A stretch of DNA of 64,000 bases from Dendrobium chrysotoxum. Lineage: Eukaryota > Streptophyta > Magnoliopsida > Asparagales > Orchidaceae. The stretch spans positions 77,124,780 to 77,188,779 of the forward strand of contig CM034314.1 of the NCBI GenBank assembly GCA_019925795.1. Direction: 5' to 3'. This document shows, piece by piece, positions 1 to 12,439 of the stretch. Every line of letters starts with the position of its first letter. The stretch's first letter is position 1. The notes below the pieces were generated by a model. It did not search any database. It saw nothing but the letters and a program-made list of their open reading frames with translations, and was not told where the DNA came from. Made by a program: the position numbers and the translations under genes.

Positions 1-2430
1 ATTCAAAATGACCCATCATATTATAATTATGATATAAAATTGATTCTATTTTAATCTCCCGATTATACAAAATTGATATGAATTTAGTCTCAAAGAGACA
101 ATTTTGCATCAATTTTGTATTGGCGGGAGATTAAATTAGAACCACATGTAACTCTGAGACTAAATTGACTGTATATGAATAGTCAGGAGACTATTTTCGA
201 GTTTACCCCAAAATTTATATAATGAATTAATTTATAAAATAATTTTTTGTGGTGAACAACTACTTTGTAGATATTGATGGAGGACCTTCAAATGTCAAAC
301 ATTGCATTATTTTTTATAGTCACCTACTTCTTCTTATGTTAACATAACATAAATCTCCTTTAAAGTCAATGCCATTGATAATGATTTCTATTACCATAGA
401 ACTTAGTCCTCTCATTACTTTATCCCCTCTATTTCTTTGTATCTCTCATGTGATTGTGCTTTTTATGAATAAAATATATAGGATGATAAGTTCTCCTTCA
501 TTAAACTTAATAAAAGTCAACGTTTCAGACAAATTATATATAATTAGAATCCATTTCGATGTCTGTTTTTCGCATTTGTTTTCTTCATTGATCTTTTTGA
601 ATGCTTAAGTATTGTAAACTATACATTCATTTTCATCATTGACTATTTTTAAGTCAATACACATTCTCTTGCTCCTTATTTTTTGACCGTTAACAATATT
701 GAGAATTCACTCAAAGTAATGGACTTAACATAAATAAAGTTCGCATCAAGAGTTTCTCAACCCCTACTTCTCATTGCGATTTTAAGTTTTGTTTGGAATG
801 GCTTTCTTGCTGCTTCTTAAAGCAGCTTTTTAATACAAAACTTTTTTGAAAAAGAAAATTTCAGAGTTAGCAAAAAAGAAAATTAGATGTAAAAAAGAAA
901 ACTTAACCTCAAATCTAATTTTACAAAAAAACTATAAACAAATCTTGTTTTGTAATACTTTGAAAAGAAAAAAACTAAACAAAATTTCAGATTTTGTGCA
1001 GTTATAGACTGAGGAAAGTGAAATAAAAAATCTGAGAATCAAAGCTGTATTCAAATCTTAATAATCTTGCAATGAAACTTTTGTTTGCTCCCAAAGAAGA
1101 TGAAGAACATAGCTTGAAGATCTGTGCCATGAGGAAATGATCTGGAAGAGAAACAAAGCTCTTAGAAAAATGAAAAATGTCAGATTTTTGCTGTTTGAGA
1201 ATCAGAACTGAGGAAGAAGATGAACAGTGAAAATGAATTCTGGTTTTATATACAATTCCTTAGAACAGATTTAGCAAAAACAAGTTGTTAGAAAAAGGAT
1301 TAAAGTTTGTCTACGTTGATTGGGAAGTTTCTTTTCTTCAGATTAAAAAAAAAAAATAGCCGTTTGAAATTGAAACCTTGGAGTTGGATGCGAGTATTCA
1401 GACTGAATTACTATAAACCACTTATTAAAATATTTGAAAAAGTATTATACAAACCACATATTTATTAAATTAGTAATGAGTAATATGTAAGCTACAAATA
1501 TAGGAGACTAATACTTGAATTATTTAAAATAGATTGAAAGATTAGAAAATTAGTAATATTTTAGGGTGATTTATATACATAACATATAATTATTATGTTT
1601 TTAGATATCTAATGTTTAAATTTTGATATTTACTTATATAATATTTTAGTTTTTCATTCACATCAAAAATATAGATTAAAAAATGTATTTCACTTTTGAA
1701 AAGTAAATATAGCAGCTGCTCAACCATTATTATTGGATTGCTGTTGCATAACCACTATTGTTAGATCGACATTGAACCACCATTATCGAATCGCCATCAT
1801 GTTTGCATCATTTTTTTTTTGGGAAAATATGCAAATCAATTGAGTTTGTATTTTTGGAAAAATTTGTATTTTAAAATTTTAGTTTTGAAGTTGAACACGT
1901 CATAAAAAACCGTTTCAAAATCAATCATATCCAGCCACACCAAACAGCATCACACACCTACTAAGACAGAAATAATTTTTACATTTCAGAAAAGTACAGA
2001 AAATAATAGCGTCCTAACATAAAGCTAGCTAGAGTCGGTTGACCTAACAAATATTTTTAAGTGTCTGTCAGGCTATACGGGTGTCGACCTATTAGGCTTT
2101 AAAGTTTATTCTTTAATTTTATTTTCTTTAATATCCAGGGATTGCTCAAGTTTAATTATTAGGGTGTTCAGATTTAATAAAAAAATTTAAAATTCACTGT
2201 TTGAGCTATAATTTTATGTTCTCAAAAATAAATTGAAGAACAGAGTCTATTATGCAACATACTTTATTCACTAAAAAGTCCTAATACACACAAAAATGCA
2301 ATTATTTCATCTAAGAAGAAATAAAAATATAAGTCAATATTAATGATTTTTAATAATTAAATATATATTTTTTAGTTCAAGTGTGTTGGATAAACTTTAA
2401 ATAAGTTTATTTGAAATTTGATTATATTTG
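1..2430. other. AT-rich intergenic DNA, no gene recognised
   Basis: This stretch is AT-rich with stop codons in all frames. The short open frames in it have no recognisable motif or plausible splice context. Apart from the hairpin at 46-139, I see only poly-A/T runs and scattered low-complexity sequence. Confidence 0.6.
46..139. repeat. Short fold-back (MITE-like) hairpin
   Basis: The left arm (46-80) and right arm (107-139) are near-perfect reverse complements sharing TTAATCTCCC and ACAAAATTGAT. They are separated by about 26 bases. This resembles the tip of a miniature inverted-repeat element or a decayed one. No target-site duplication was identified. Confidence 0.6.
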
Positions 2431-3280
2431 ATTTAGCTTTCATTTTAAGTTTGGTTTTATTTATTTTAAATTTGTTTGTTTAGTATTAATATTTTACATT
2501 TCTAACTTTACTTAGCCTTTTAAGAATTTATAACGAAATTTTTATTTTAGATTTAATTTCACTTGACTTAATATTGATTATTGTTCATTACAATTTTATG
2601 AGTTCATGAGAATTCACTTCATATTTTTCTGATTTCTTCTTCATTTTTAATAAATTTTTAAAGTTTTAAGATATTTGGAGAATTTATTTAATTTAGAGGA
2701 AAAAATGAAAAGATAATTAAATTATTTGTTTAGTTTATTGTTTATTATGATTTTATGTGTTTATAGAAATTTATTTCATATTTTTCTGAATTTTATTTTA
2801 TTTTAAATATATTTTCTAATTTCTAATTTATTTAGAGAATTTATTTAATTAGGAGATGAAAATGAGATGTTAATCAAAATATTTATTTAGTTTATCATTT
2901 ATTATATTTTATGAGTCTATATTAATTTACTTGAGATTTTTCTAAATTTTCTTAGATTTTTAATGAATTTTCAAATGCTCGGGTCATAAATTATCCTATT
3001 ATTCTTTTATTATTCCTTTCCTTTTAATTTTTCTCTCTCTTATTCTTTTTGGATTACTCATTCATTATTAGTATTGATGTTATTATATGCTTTATGGGTA
3101 GTTTATGGTCACTCTTATATTAAATTTTATTTCGATTTAATTTTCTATCTGCTAACTTTATTTAATCTTAATTAATATTATTTCATTAAATATACATATG
3201 ATTTTATTTATTTAAAATTTTTAATATTTTTTATATTTACATTGATTTTGAAAAAGGGTTTTATATGCTTGTATACCTTA
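2431..3280. repeat. Tandem duplication, copy 1 (uninterrupted)
   Basis: An AT-rich unit of about 850 bp that is repeated imperfectly from 3281 onward. Shared landmarks in order are CTTTACTTAGC, AAGAATTTATAA, AGATATTTGGAGAATTTATTTAA, GAGATGTTAATCAAAATATTTATTTAG and a final GCTTGTATACCTTA. It contains the uninterrupted version of the site (about 2921-2940) into which the CACTA element inserted in copy 2. No coding potential is visible. Confidence 0.75.
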
Positions 3281-4345
3281 TATTTACATTGATTTTGAAA
3301 AAGGATTTTATTTCTTTTAAATTTATTTGCTTAATTTTAATATTTTACAAGTCTAGCTTTACTTAGCTTTTTAAGAATTTATAAAGAAACTTATATTGTA
3401 TATTTAATTTCACTTGACTCAATGTAATTGTTCATTATAATTTTATGAGTTCATGGGAATTCACTTCATATTTTTTTATTTCTCCTATCAAGAATTTTTA
3501 AAGTTTTAAGATATTTGGAGAATTTATTTAATTTAGAAGTAAAATAAAAAGGTAATTGAACAATGTATTTAATTTATTATTTGTTATGATTTTATGTGTT
3601 TATAGATTTTTTTAACTTTTATTTTTATTTTAATACATTTTCTAATTTTTAGTTTATTTAGAGAATTTATTTAATTAGGAGATGAAAACGAGATGTTAAT
3701 CAAAATATTTATTTAGTTTATCATTTATTATGTTTTTATGAGTCTATCACTACAGGAAAATCAACGATTACCAGCGGTAATTCCGCCGGTCCAATTACTG
3801 CCGGAAATACCAGTGATTTAACCAGCTGTCTGACCGTCGGTATTAATCGGCGGCTTATCTGGCGGTGTTTAATAATAAATAGCTAGAAATTTCGGCAATA
3901 AAATTACCCCCAGGTAGGCCGCCGGTTTTCTATTTTTGCGTCGGATTTACCGGCGGCTCTGGCGGTCAAAACCGTCGGATAACCGCCAGAAATTGACCTA
4001 AAATCGGCCCAACCAACCCTTCCTCCTCATTTGTTTGCGTAACATTTTTCCTCCAGACATCGCTCCGCTCGCACTCGGGCTCGTCTCCGACTGTGTCCGC
4101 AGGATTCCGTCTGCCGACAACGTAACTCTGGCCACTGATCACACCCTCACTCCGGCCGTCGATCACGCCAGCACTGCCCGCCAAAATTTCTTGCTCTGCC
4201 CGTCGACGCCCTCGATCATTCCAGCTAAGCCGAACTCCCCGAAGGTTGTTGCATTTACTTTTTTTGTTTCTTTAGTCATGGATTATTATTTAGAGAGTAT
4301 TTTCATTTTTCATTTTGATTACATCGAGGTTATGGAGTGTAGTTA

Positions 4346-4830
4346 AAAAGTCATTAAGGATATGTATGCATAAGTTGTTACTTGTGTTCAAATGAAAGGT
4401 GGTTTGACCAAGTATTTTCCTATTTCAGATGGATTACATCAAGGATCACCCTTAAACCCATATCTTGATTCTTCAATCATGGATGTTCTTACTAGACATT
4501 TGCTAGAGGTCAACCTTAGAGTATAAAGATTTTGTGAGTGTAATTTTAAAAGTAATAGATCAATTGGGAGGATTGTGAGTTTGGGCAATTAAGTCATTAA
4601 TATGAGTATACATTTTAGTTAATTTCGGTAAGTTTTTCAGAGTGATGGTGGTGAAATAGATGTGGATATTATTAGTATAATTCAAATTGGACGGTTGAAC
4701 TGGAGGAATGCATCGGGCTTATTATGTGATAGAAAAGTCCTCCTCAAACTTAAGGTAAAATTCTATAAGATGGCTGTGAGACCTACAATACTTTATGGTG
4801 CAAAATATTGGCCATTAAAAGAGTAATATT
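4346..4830 (+). pseudogene. Decayed RTE-type LINE reverse transcriptase fragment inside the CACTA
   Basis: Translated pieces match the RTE reverse transcriptase found at 41387-42607: an IKDMYA-like segment, GGLTKYFPIS, the GLHQGSAL-P segment, MDVLTRHL, then RWLNWRNASGLLCDRK-like and FYKMAVRPTILYGA-like stretches. The order is preserved, but the FADD catalytic segment is deleted and stops and frameshifts are present. It was either captured by the CACTA element or inserted into it, and it is non-functional. Confidence 0.8.
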
Positions 4831-5009
4831 GATTTAAAACAAATACATAAAACGGTTGCCTTATGATAACCTGATTAGGAGAGTAAATGATATATTTTTT
4901 AGATTTAAATGAGATTTAAGGCTACATGTCTTCTAATAATTGATTTTACAACTATGTAGGGAACATTTGCTTTAACATCCAAATGACTATCTAAGAATAG
5001 AAATATTGG

Positions 5010-7512
5010 ATGTATAACAGATTTTTACCAGGTCGAAGAGGATTGATAGATGAATTTATGCAGGGAGTTGAGACTTTTATTCAAGTTACATCTCAACTAA
5101 ATTCCTTTAAGTTCGATGGAATATTTAGATGTTCATGTTCAAAGCACAAAAATCAAGCATTCCTCAAGCCTGATGATGTAAATGTTGATTTGTATTGTAG
5201 GGGATTTATTCTAGACTATTGGATCTAGGCCTCACATGGCGAGTATGAGCTACACATAGATACTCATGCCAGTCCATCCACAACTTTTGAAATATTGGAT
5301 GAAGATCAAATGACTAGACCGTATGAAAAACTTATTTTTGATGTAGCAGGTCCTAATTTAAGGGCTAGTGTGGAAGAGCCAGCAAACACATAAACCAAAA
5401 AATTCTTTGAGTTACTACATGTAGCTCAAAAACTAATTTATGATGGTTAGAAAACTCATTCAGAATTATCGATTACTGTGAGGATTCTAAGTATCAAAAC
5501 TAAATATAATATTTCTCGTGATTGTATTAATGACTTCATTGATCTTCTAAAGGAAATAAATTTAAATGATAATTTAATCCCCACAAACTTGTACCGAATA
5601 AAGAAATTAATATTCAAGTTGGATCTCATTGCTACAAAAATTGATTGTTTTATCAATAGATGTATGTTATACTATAAGGATGATGCGACAAAAGTTTATT
5701 GTCGCACCTACAATGCACCTCAGTTTAAATCAAACTCAGAAAAATAACGTCATCAGAAAGATGTTTCATATTCTCATTTATTTTATTTATTGATTATTTC
5801 AAGACTTCAGCGGCTCTACACATCAATGAGTTCAACAGGTCATATGAGATGACATAAGGAAAAATTAGCAAACAGTGGTGTTCTTTCTCATCCATCAAAT
5901 GCTAAAGAGTGAAAATATTTTGATCGAACACATGCTTTATTTGCTGCTAAGCCACACAATATAAGATTGGAATTATGTGCTGATTGTTTTACTCTATATA
6001 GTCAGACAGCTTCTCCGTACTCTTGTTGGCCAGTTAAACTAACACCATACAACCTTTCACCAGAGATGTATATGACTATCCCGTACATGTTCTTAACACT
6101 TATGACGAGTCCTCAATTTTTCTCTCCAGATCAGACACATGCAGCTCTATTTTATCAATATTACCCCCCACTAATATCACAAACTGATTCATCCACCATC
6201 CCTTACCCTCCTTACCCCCACCCCTATTATTACCCATATCCTATGTAGCAAGAATATGGTGGACTATCTACACAAGCAGAGATTGGTGCTGGGGATCCAA
6301 CAGCTGTAGCAGATAAGCGTGTATACATTGAGCCTGAGGGAGATACGTAAGTTTAAATTATTTGTAAAGTTATTGTAATTTGATATATTATATGTTATTG
6401 ATAAAAAATTTAACCTACAGCTTCAATCCCTCAAGGCCACCTACCCACAAGATTCGGGACATCATACGGAGCAAATATGATGCTCCTTACTTATCACAGA
6501 AGAAGATCCCAAAGGAAATTATGGATATGTGATTTAGAGATTTCAGGTATATTTATTTGACATGAACTAAAATGCTTGATTTCATTTGTATTAATATTAT
6601 TTATTGTGCTTATATTTTTTTTACAGAAAGATTTTAGGTGTTTGCCTGAGCATGGCACGAGGATTAGAATAAATCTTGAGAGGAGAGGATCGACTCATCT
6701 TAGGGACATGTTTATGAACATTAGAAAGTTCAGGCAGCATCCAGTATGGATCGGAGAGGGAGTATGTGCAGATTTGAGTATAGCTTGGGCGAGCCCTGAG
6801 TTCACCAAATTGAGAGAGCAAAATAAGCATAACAGAGCATCTGATTGTGGGGGTTTATGAAGCTCTCTTCATACTGGTGGATCTGTGCCTCATACTGAAT
6901 ATAGACGATGACTGGTAAAAATTTTCAATTAGTTTAATAAATATATGTATATTATTTTAACTATATCTTCTATTTTTAGAAAGAATTTCTTGGCCGGGAG
7001 CTGACACCACTGGAGTTACATACGAGGACTCACCAACATCAAGCTGACCATCAGTGGGTTAATGAGAAGGTGAAAAAAGCTTATGTGAGTATAATTTTTG
7101 GAGTAATAAAATAGAATATAATAATTTTTTAATATAAATTTATTTTATGGATTTATTCTCATAGGATGATTTTATACAAGTTCGGGAAAGTCATCAGTCT
7201 ACTGGTGAGGAATCATCTTCAGGATCGACCTAATATTCTGAGTATCAGACGTGGTCAAATGTTGTTGGAGGAAGGCATAGGGGGAAGGTTTATGGCTTAG
7301 GTTCGCAGGGCTATGCTTATGAGGGCAGTTCATCTATATCAGTATTTTATAATGTTAGTGGAGCTGAAGAAACTGTTAGCTAGAGGGTTGCTGCTCTAAC
7401 GAGAGAGATAAAGGAGATGAGAAAGATTCAAAATGAGATGCAGACAGAGCTGCGATCCTATAGAGATGAACATCAGAAGAAGAAAGAGCAAGAGCCGACA
7501 CATGAATCATAA
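5010..7512 (+). pseudogene. CACTA transposase region (transposase-associated domain, TNP2 fragment, Ptta/En/Spm-type domain), broken
   Basis: A transposase-associated N-terminal domain comes first (5010-5240: MYNRFL, FI-VTS, CSCSKHKN, then a stop, then SHGEYE). A TNP2-like stretch follows in the same frame (5400-6110), including DCINDFIDLLKE, KLIFKLDL, IDCFINRCMLYYKDD, LCADCFTLY and SPYSCWPVKLTPYNL. The reading frame then jumps directly to a proline/tyrosine-rich linker, so the rest of TNP2 is gone. A Ptta/En/Spm-type domain follows in several exons (6421-7230), with LREQNKHNRAS and SLHTGGSVPH, ending in a Glu/Lys-rich coiled coil and stop at 7512. Introns look valid at 6348-6420, 6546-6627, about 6915-6980 and 7085-7164. 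Multiple in-frame stops, several at positions where the family has Trp, make it a pseudogene. Confidence 0.85.
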
Positions 7513-8456
7513 GGCAGCAAGGACACAGAGGATGATTAGTGATGTTATTTGTTTGATGAACTTTTTGGTGTATTCTGAACATCTTACTGTGTATTTCATA
7601 TGTTATGTTTATTGTAGAACATATGCATTTTTCTTTGTTTAAACATTTGTTTCTGCTTATTGTGGATTTTGGATTGTGCAAATATGATTTGTTGATTGTG
7701 TTTTGCTATTGAATGTTATGTTGATTTTGGACTCCATTTATGTGGGTTGATTATAGTGGTGTGTTGCCCGTTAAAGTTTATGTGTTATATATGTTTTCAA
7801 TTTTGTGCAGGTATTATGAAAATTGGTAAAAATAAAACATCGATACCGAATGGCTTACCCTAACCGCAAGAATCTTAATAAAGCCACTGCTAAATACAAG
7901 CGGTTTGGTCGCAGGAATTTACCGACTGTGATGGCCGCCGAAAAGCTGCCTGAAATATTAGCCGTCGGAAACTAATCGTCGCAATTTGTTTCCTACGCAG
8001 TTTATACCGGAGGTTAACAGACCGCCAGAAACCCGCCGGTAGTTTTCAAAACCGCCAGAAAAAGCCGCAGGCAATTGGCAATTTTCCTGTAGTGTATATT
8101 AATTTATTTGAGATTTTGTTTTTGAATTTTTAAAGAATTTTGAAATTCTCGGGCCATAAATTATCCTACTATTCTTTTATTATTCCTTTCCTTTTGAATT
8201 TTCTCTCTCCTATTCTTTTATTATTATTTATTCATTGTTATTATGATGTTATTATATGCTTTATGGGTGGTTTAAGGTGACTCTTATATTAAACTTTATT
8301 TCGATTTAATTTTATATCTGCTAAGTTGATTTAATCTTAATTAATACTATTTCATTCAAATATACATATGATTTTATTTATTTAAATTTTTATAGTTTTT
8401 TATTTTTTTATATTTACATTGCTTTTGAAAGTGCATTTAAAAAGCTTGTATACCTT

Positions 8457-9808
8457 AATTAATTCAATTAGTTTGAATTAGTTTAAAGAAATTTAATCTA
8501 ATCAAAATGCATACACTTTACTTATATTTTTACTTTATGATTCATGCTAAACTTTATCTTATGAGGGGTTTTAATGATGAATTGTTTCTTTTTTTTTTTA
8601 TATCCTTTTTTTAGTTATAAACATTATTTTGAATGTATTTAATAATAGTTAGAATTATCATTCAAGTTATAAGTAAGTATTATAAGATTTCCTAATGACA
8701 GCCTATGTGAAATATAACTAAGCCAAAATAAACAATTCTAAATGCTTTTAGAACATTAACTAAGCAAAAACACCTTTATGCAATTATAGGTCATTGGGTT
8801 TAAAAAAGATAAATGTGGGGTATCAATGAGGACCTAAGGCTCATAATATTGTTGTAGAAGTGCAAATATGACTTCAAAAATTCAAGTCTTAAGTTATGAG
8901 ATACTTACCACACCAGAGCGATCACCCGATGGTTTCTGTCCGTAGCACCTCCATTTGAAAGAAATGTAGGCGATTGAACTCCTTAAGCTCTGTACCCAGC
9001 ATCCACCACGATCCCTCGCAAAACATCGTATGCAGACAAGGGGAGAAAATAGTAGTTTGAAGATATTATTATAATTCAATAAATGTAAGCTTAATTTAAA
9101 AGAAAAAAATAACGAGTATATTTACCTTTTTCAGGTTTCTTCATTAGTTTTATTTGACTTTTTGCCTTTGAATCATGAACTATTAAAAGAGTGGTGCACA
9201 TTTGGGGATGCTTTATTCCCTGTACTTCATGGTTATAATAGAGAATCACAAACTTTAAAAACTCCAAGCATTGCAGATTATTCTTCATCTTAGGTTGTTA
9301 ATAGTTTAGAAAAGAAAGTGCCAATATCTTAATTGAATCCATCTTATTATGGGATTTTGGGAAAAGAGGGGAGAATAAATGCAAACTAATCTCTCTATAA
9401 GGACTCATCTTCCCCTACCATAATCATGAATCTTTGCATCAAGCATCTATAGGACGTTGAAGCACATATATGAATAAACATATCCCCGAGTATTGAAACA
9501 AACACAATTTAAAGGACACTTGTTGATTTTCCTCTTCTTAGTCTATAAGAAAGAGAAAGAAACAACTATCAATAATTTCGTTCTCTCAAAAAAAAAAAGA
9601 AAGAAAGAAACAACTATGTAACCATCATCCTTCTCCATTTCAAGAAAGGAGAAGATTATTAATGGTTGCTAGATTTTGATTACTTTTGGGAGGATTAACA
9701 AAAATAATTCCAGAAACTATTACTTGCTTATAGAAAGACAAGAAATGAAAGAATACATCTAAATGAGCTATATTTTTTTAGTTATCTGAAGAAAATGAAT
9801 GAGAATTT
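8457..9808. other. Intergenic DNA, no gene recognised
   Basis: AT-rich sequence with a small less AT-rich island at about 8910-9060 (minus-strand open frame of 61 codons). I cannot assign that island to any family. Homopolymer and GAAA runs occur near 9590. Nothing else is supported. Confidence 0.5.
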
Positions 9809-10446
9809 CACTACAGGAAAATGGTTGATTTATGGCCCTCGAAAATTGGCGAATTTCCATTGGAATAACACATTTTTACGGTAAAATATGGGTATGAAAA
9901 CAAACACCGGCGAAAAAAATCTGTCGGAAACATTTCCAGCAAAAATTCCACTGGAAAAATAAAAAAATTTCCAGCAAAACTCACTTTTCTTTTGCTCTAA
10001 TTCTGCCCGCCAACCCGCCCACACCAGTTGCCCGCTAGTGCTTGCCCTCCAACCCGTTGCTCGCCCGCCCTCTGTTGCACCTGCCAGCCAACCCTCTGCA
10101 CGTGACTGTGTGAGGGTTCAAATTAACCCCGCTCCTTTAAGAGGATATCTAGCTCCCATCCACTCGACCGCGAAGTAAAATCTATTAGAATTATTACATT
10201 CTTTTTATTTAAATTATAACTCATATAATATTAAAATTATAATTAATTAAAAATAAATATTAATATTCTTGAAAGATCAAAATAATTGATTTCATATTAC
10301 GATGAAATTAATTTTTCTGTCAGAAATTTTGCCGGAATTTCCTTCGGGAAATTTTTTGCTAGAAAATCCACCGAAATTTTACGCGAAATTTTTCCAATGA
10401 AAATTATGCTGGAAATCCACCAAAATTTCAGACGAAAATGTGTTTC
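9809..10446 (+). mobile_element. Small non-autonomous CACTA element, right end truncated
   Basis: It starts with the same CACTACAGGAAAAT terminus as the element at 3748. Its left subterminal region is rich in TTCCAGC/GGAAA-type motifs (9840-9990). The inverted counterparts (GCCGGAATTTCC, GCTGGAAAT, ACGAAAATGTGTTT) occur at 10320-10450. The sequence then changes abruptly into Mutator-derived DNA before the expected right terminus, so the end is lost. It carries no transposase coding sequence. Confidence 0.65.
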
Positions 10447-11060
10447 AATAAGAAGGAAGACTTGCAATTAAAATTACAGGGATGGTCGATGAGAATAATG
10501 TTGAATATGTTGTGGTTGCTTTGAATAGACAGAAAATGACGCTGATGCTTCGTAGAAGATATTTTTCATATCCCGCCAAGACGTTTGCCCATGCATGCAT
10601 GCAGGTGCCATAAACATAGGCTTCCCTACTTGTGTTCTGAGCACAAACCAACGTTATTTCTTGTCTATTCAAAGCAACCACAACATATTCAACATTATTT
10701 CTCATCGACCATCCCTGTAATTTTGCAGGCCTTACTTCTTAGTGGAATTCATTCCCTCCATCAACTCTATGGGAATTGAGTCTTCTTCGAATTGGTACCC
10801 AATATTATCACTGTCATATGTTGCGTACTCATCTCATTCACGAGTGCTTATACATGTCTTAACAAAGTCATTATTTATAGTCATGCCTTATGTAGTGCCA
10901 ACATTCACATAACAATATTGTTGTATGACGCTATTTATCACAATATTCATATCAACATTCACTTCGTCTGCACCACATAGCACGTTAGCATCATCATCAT
11001 CATCAATCGGCTCTTATAACCATCATCAATAGCGAGTGACAGTTCGCTGAAGGTCCCAAT
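10447..11060. mobile_element. Mutator-like (MULE) fragment with internal fold-back
   Basis: About 10560-11060 is a minus-strand copy of the MULE N-terminal coding region also present at 12440-13710 and 16130-17439. It encodes stretches such as MRNNVEYVVVALNR and is full of indels. Immediately left, 10447-10545 carries the same MRNNVEYVVVALNR-coding stretch on the plus strand, so 10447-10740 forms a large inverted repeat. No catalytic domain is present. Confidence 0.7.
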
Positions 11061-11470
11061 GTTATTTTAAAATTTGTCTAATAAACCATTTAATGGGCAA
11101 CTTATATTTTTTTAAATTATTTTTTTAAAAAATATAAAATATTAGCCATTCAATATTAAATTTTCAAGATATGATTTACAGATGCATAATACTTGAGCTA
11201 AATATTTTATTCTTTGAGCTGTCAAGTTATAGGGAGTAGCCACATGGTTTGAGCTGCAAAGTTGCCTTATTAAATCAGGGTGTATTATTAAATCATATTT
11301 ATAATCATGTATTATCCTGTCATATATACAGTAGCAAAAAGTTTCATTAAATTCTTTTCATATTTTAGTTGTCATATCTTAGGTGTGCTTCTCTGTCTAT
11401 ATAAGTTGTAGATGTATATGTTCATCTAATAAGTAAGATCTGAATTTTATAGCCTTAAGTTTGTTTGCCA
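11061..11470. other. AT-rich spacer
   Basis: No gene is visible. It contains a weak match to the AAACCATTTAATGGGCAACTTAT-type terminal palindrome of the neighbouring MULE copies, so it may be a decayed element end. Confidence 0.4.
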
Positions 11471-12105
11471 AAGTTGTCCAACCTCTTATACCTTACTCCA
11501 CAATGTATTCGCCGATTATGGATAAGATTCGAAGAATTCCTACCAAGCAGATGATTGCAGAGGGAAGCACTTGTTTGAAAGAAAGTTTGGCTCTAAATTA
11601 TGATGAGATCCTTGAAGAGAAGGCCAAATATAATGAAATTTTCTAGTGTGTTATGTATTTTTAGAGTGAAGATGAAGATTGCTTATTGTGGCATATGCAC
11701 GATGAAGTTATGAAAGTAAAGCTATATAGGTTCGGTGATGATCTTAGAGATGTGGGGTGAAGATATTTATAGCAGAGGTTCATGGAACATGGTGGGCATT
11801 TAATTTTGCTTGACTTTCTTAAGGGTCAAATTCTTGAAATCGGTCGTAATAGAGAAGGTTCTATTGAGATGATCGTTGAAAGCTCAATAGTATGTAGATT
11901 AGTGTATTCTTTACCATAAATGGTATCCTAGACACGATGAAGTCCTATTAGAATCCTATAAGATGCTTATTGGAAATGTTGTACTAAGAAAGAAGGAGTT
12001 TTTGAATGGAGCGGACTGACAATACATTCAATAAGAGTTTGAATATACATCAACTATTGTCCAACACAGACCCAACTCCAAGCTCACATATGCATGATCC
12101 TGTTG
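11461..12105 (+). pseudogene. Unidentified coding fragment (copy A)
   Basis: The first 61 codons are open, containing PLIPYSTMYSPIMDKIRR and IAEGSTCLKESLALNYDEI. Translatable pieces continue to about 12050 through stops and frameshifts (for example RFMEHGGHL and LDFLKGQILEIGRNREGS). The same peptide pieces recur in copy B, so this was once coding. I do not recognise the family. It lies on the strand opposite to the MULE coding remnant next to it, in the place where the MULE catalytic domain would be expected. Confidence 0.45.
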
Positions 12106-12439
12106 TTTATGTATTGATGTCAGATGAAGTTACTAGTTTTCTTTTTCTTTTTACTTCTAATGTTTAGCCCGTGTGATATTATTTTTTACTCTATTTTTTA
12201 ATTGTTCTTGAATGAATGTTAGTTTGTTATGATTTGAAAAGATTTGGTGAGGAGTAAAGAAGTTTTTTATTTTTTTTAATCTTCAAATTTGAATGAGTCA
12301 TCTGCAAAAATTGTATAACAGTATAAAAACATCAGAATATAATAAAATGTAATACATAATCCATATCTAAGGAGTACAATGTAAACATCACAATATAACT
12401 ATAGCATCTAAAAGGCACATAATACATATCACTAATGTC

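Larger units (their letters stand above)
3748..8094 (+). mobile_element. CACTA (En/Spm) DNA transposon, internally deleted
   Basis: The element begins CACTACAGGAAAAT and ends with the exact reverse complement ATTTTCCTGTAGTG, the diagnostic termini of plant CACTA transposons. A 3-bp target duplication TAT lies at 3745-3747 and 8095-8097. Both ends carry dense GC-rich subterminal motifs of the CCGCCGG type (about 3770-4000 and 7900-8070), as expected for transposase-binding sites. Inside are decayed transposase exons (5010-7512) and an RTE LINE fragment (4346-4830). At 4347 bp it is short for an autonomous CACTA. The catalytic part of the transposase is missing, so the copy is probably non-autonomous. 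Confidence 0.93.
3281..8456. repeat. Tandem duplication, copy 2, split by a CACTA transposon
   Basis: The second copy runs 3281-3747 and resumes at 8098-8456, with the 4347-bp CACTA element between. Both halves align in order with copy 1, ending in the same GCTTGTATACCTTA. The duplication therefore predates the transposon insertion. Confidence 0.75.

Noticed and set aside
8894..9079. Minus-strand open frame of 61 codons in a locally less AT-rich island
   Set aside because: No recognisable domain. Alternative frames look equally plausible, and no splice-supported gene could be assembled around it.
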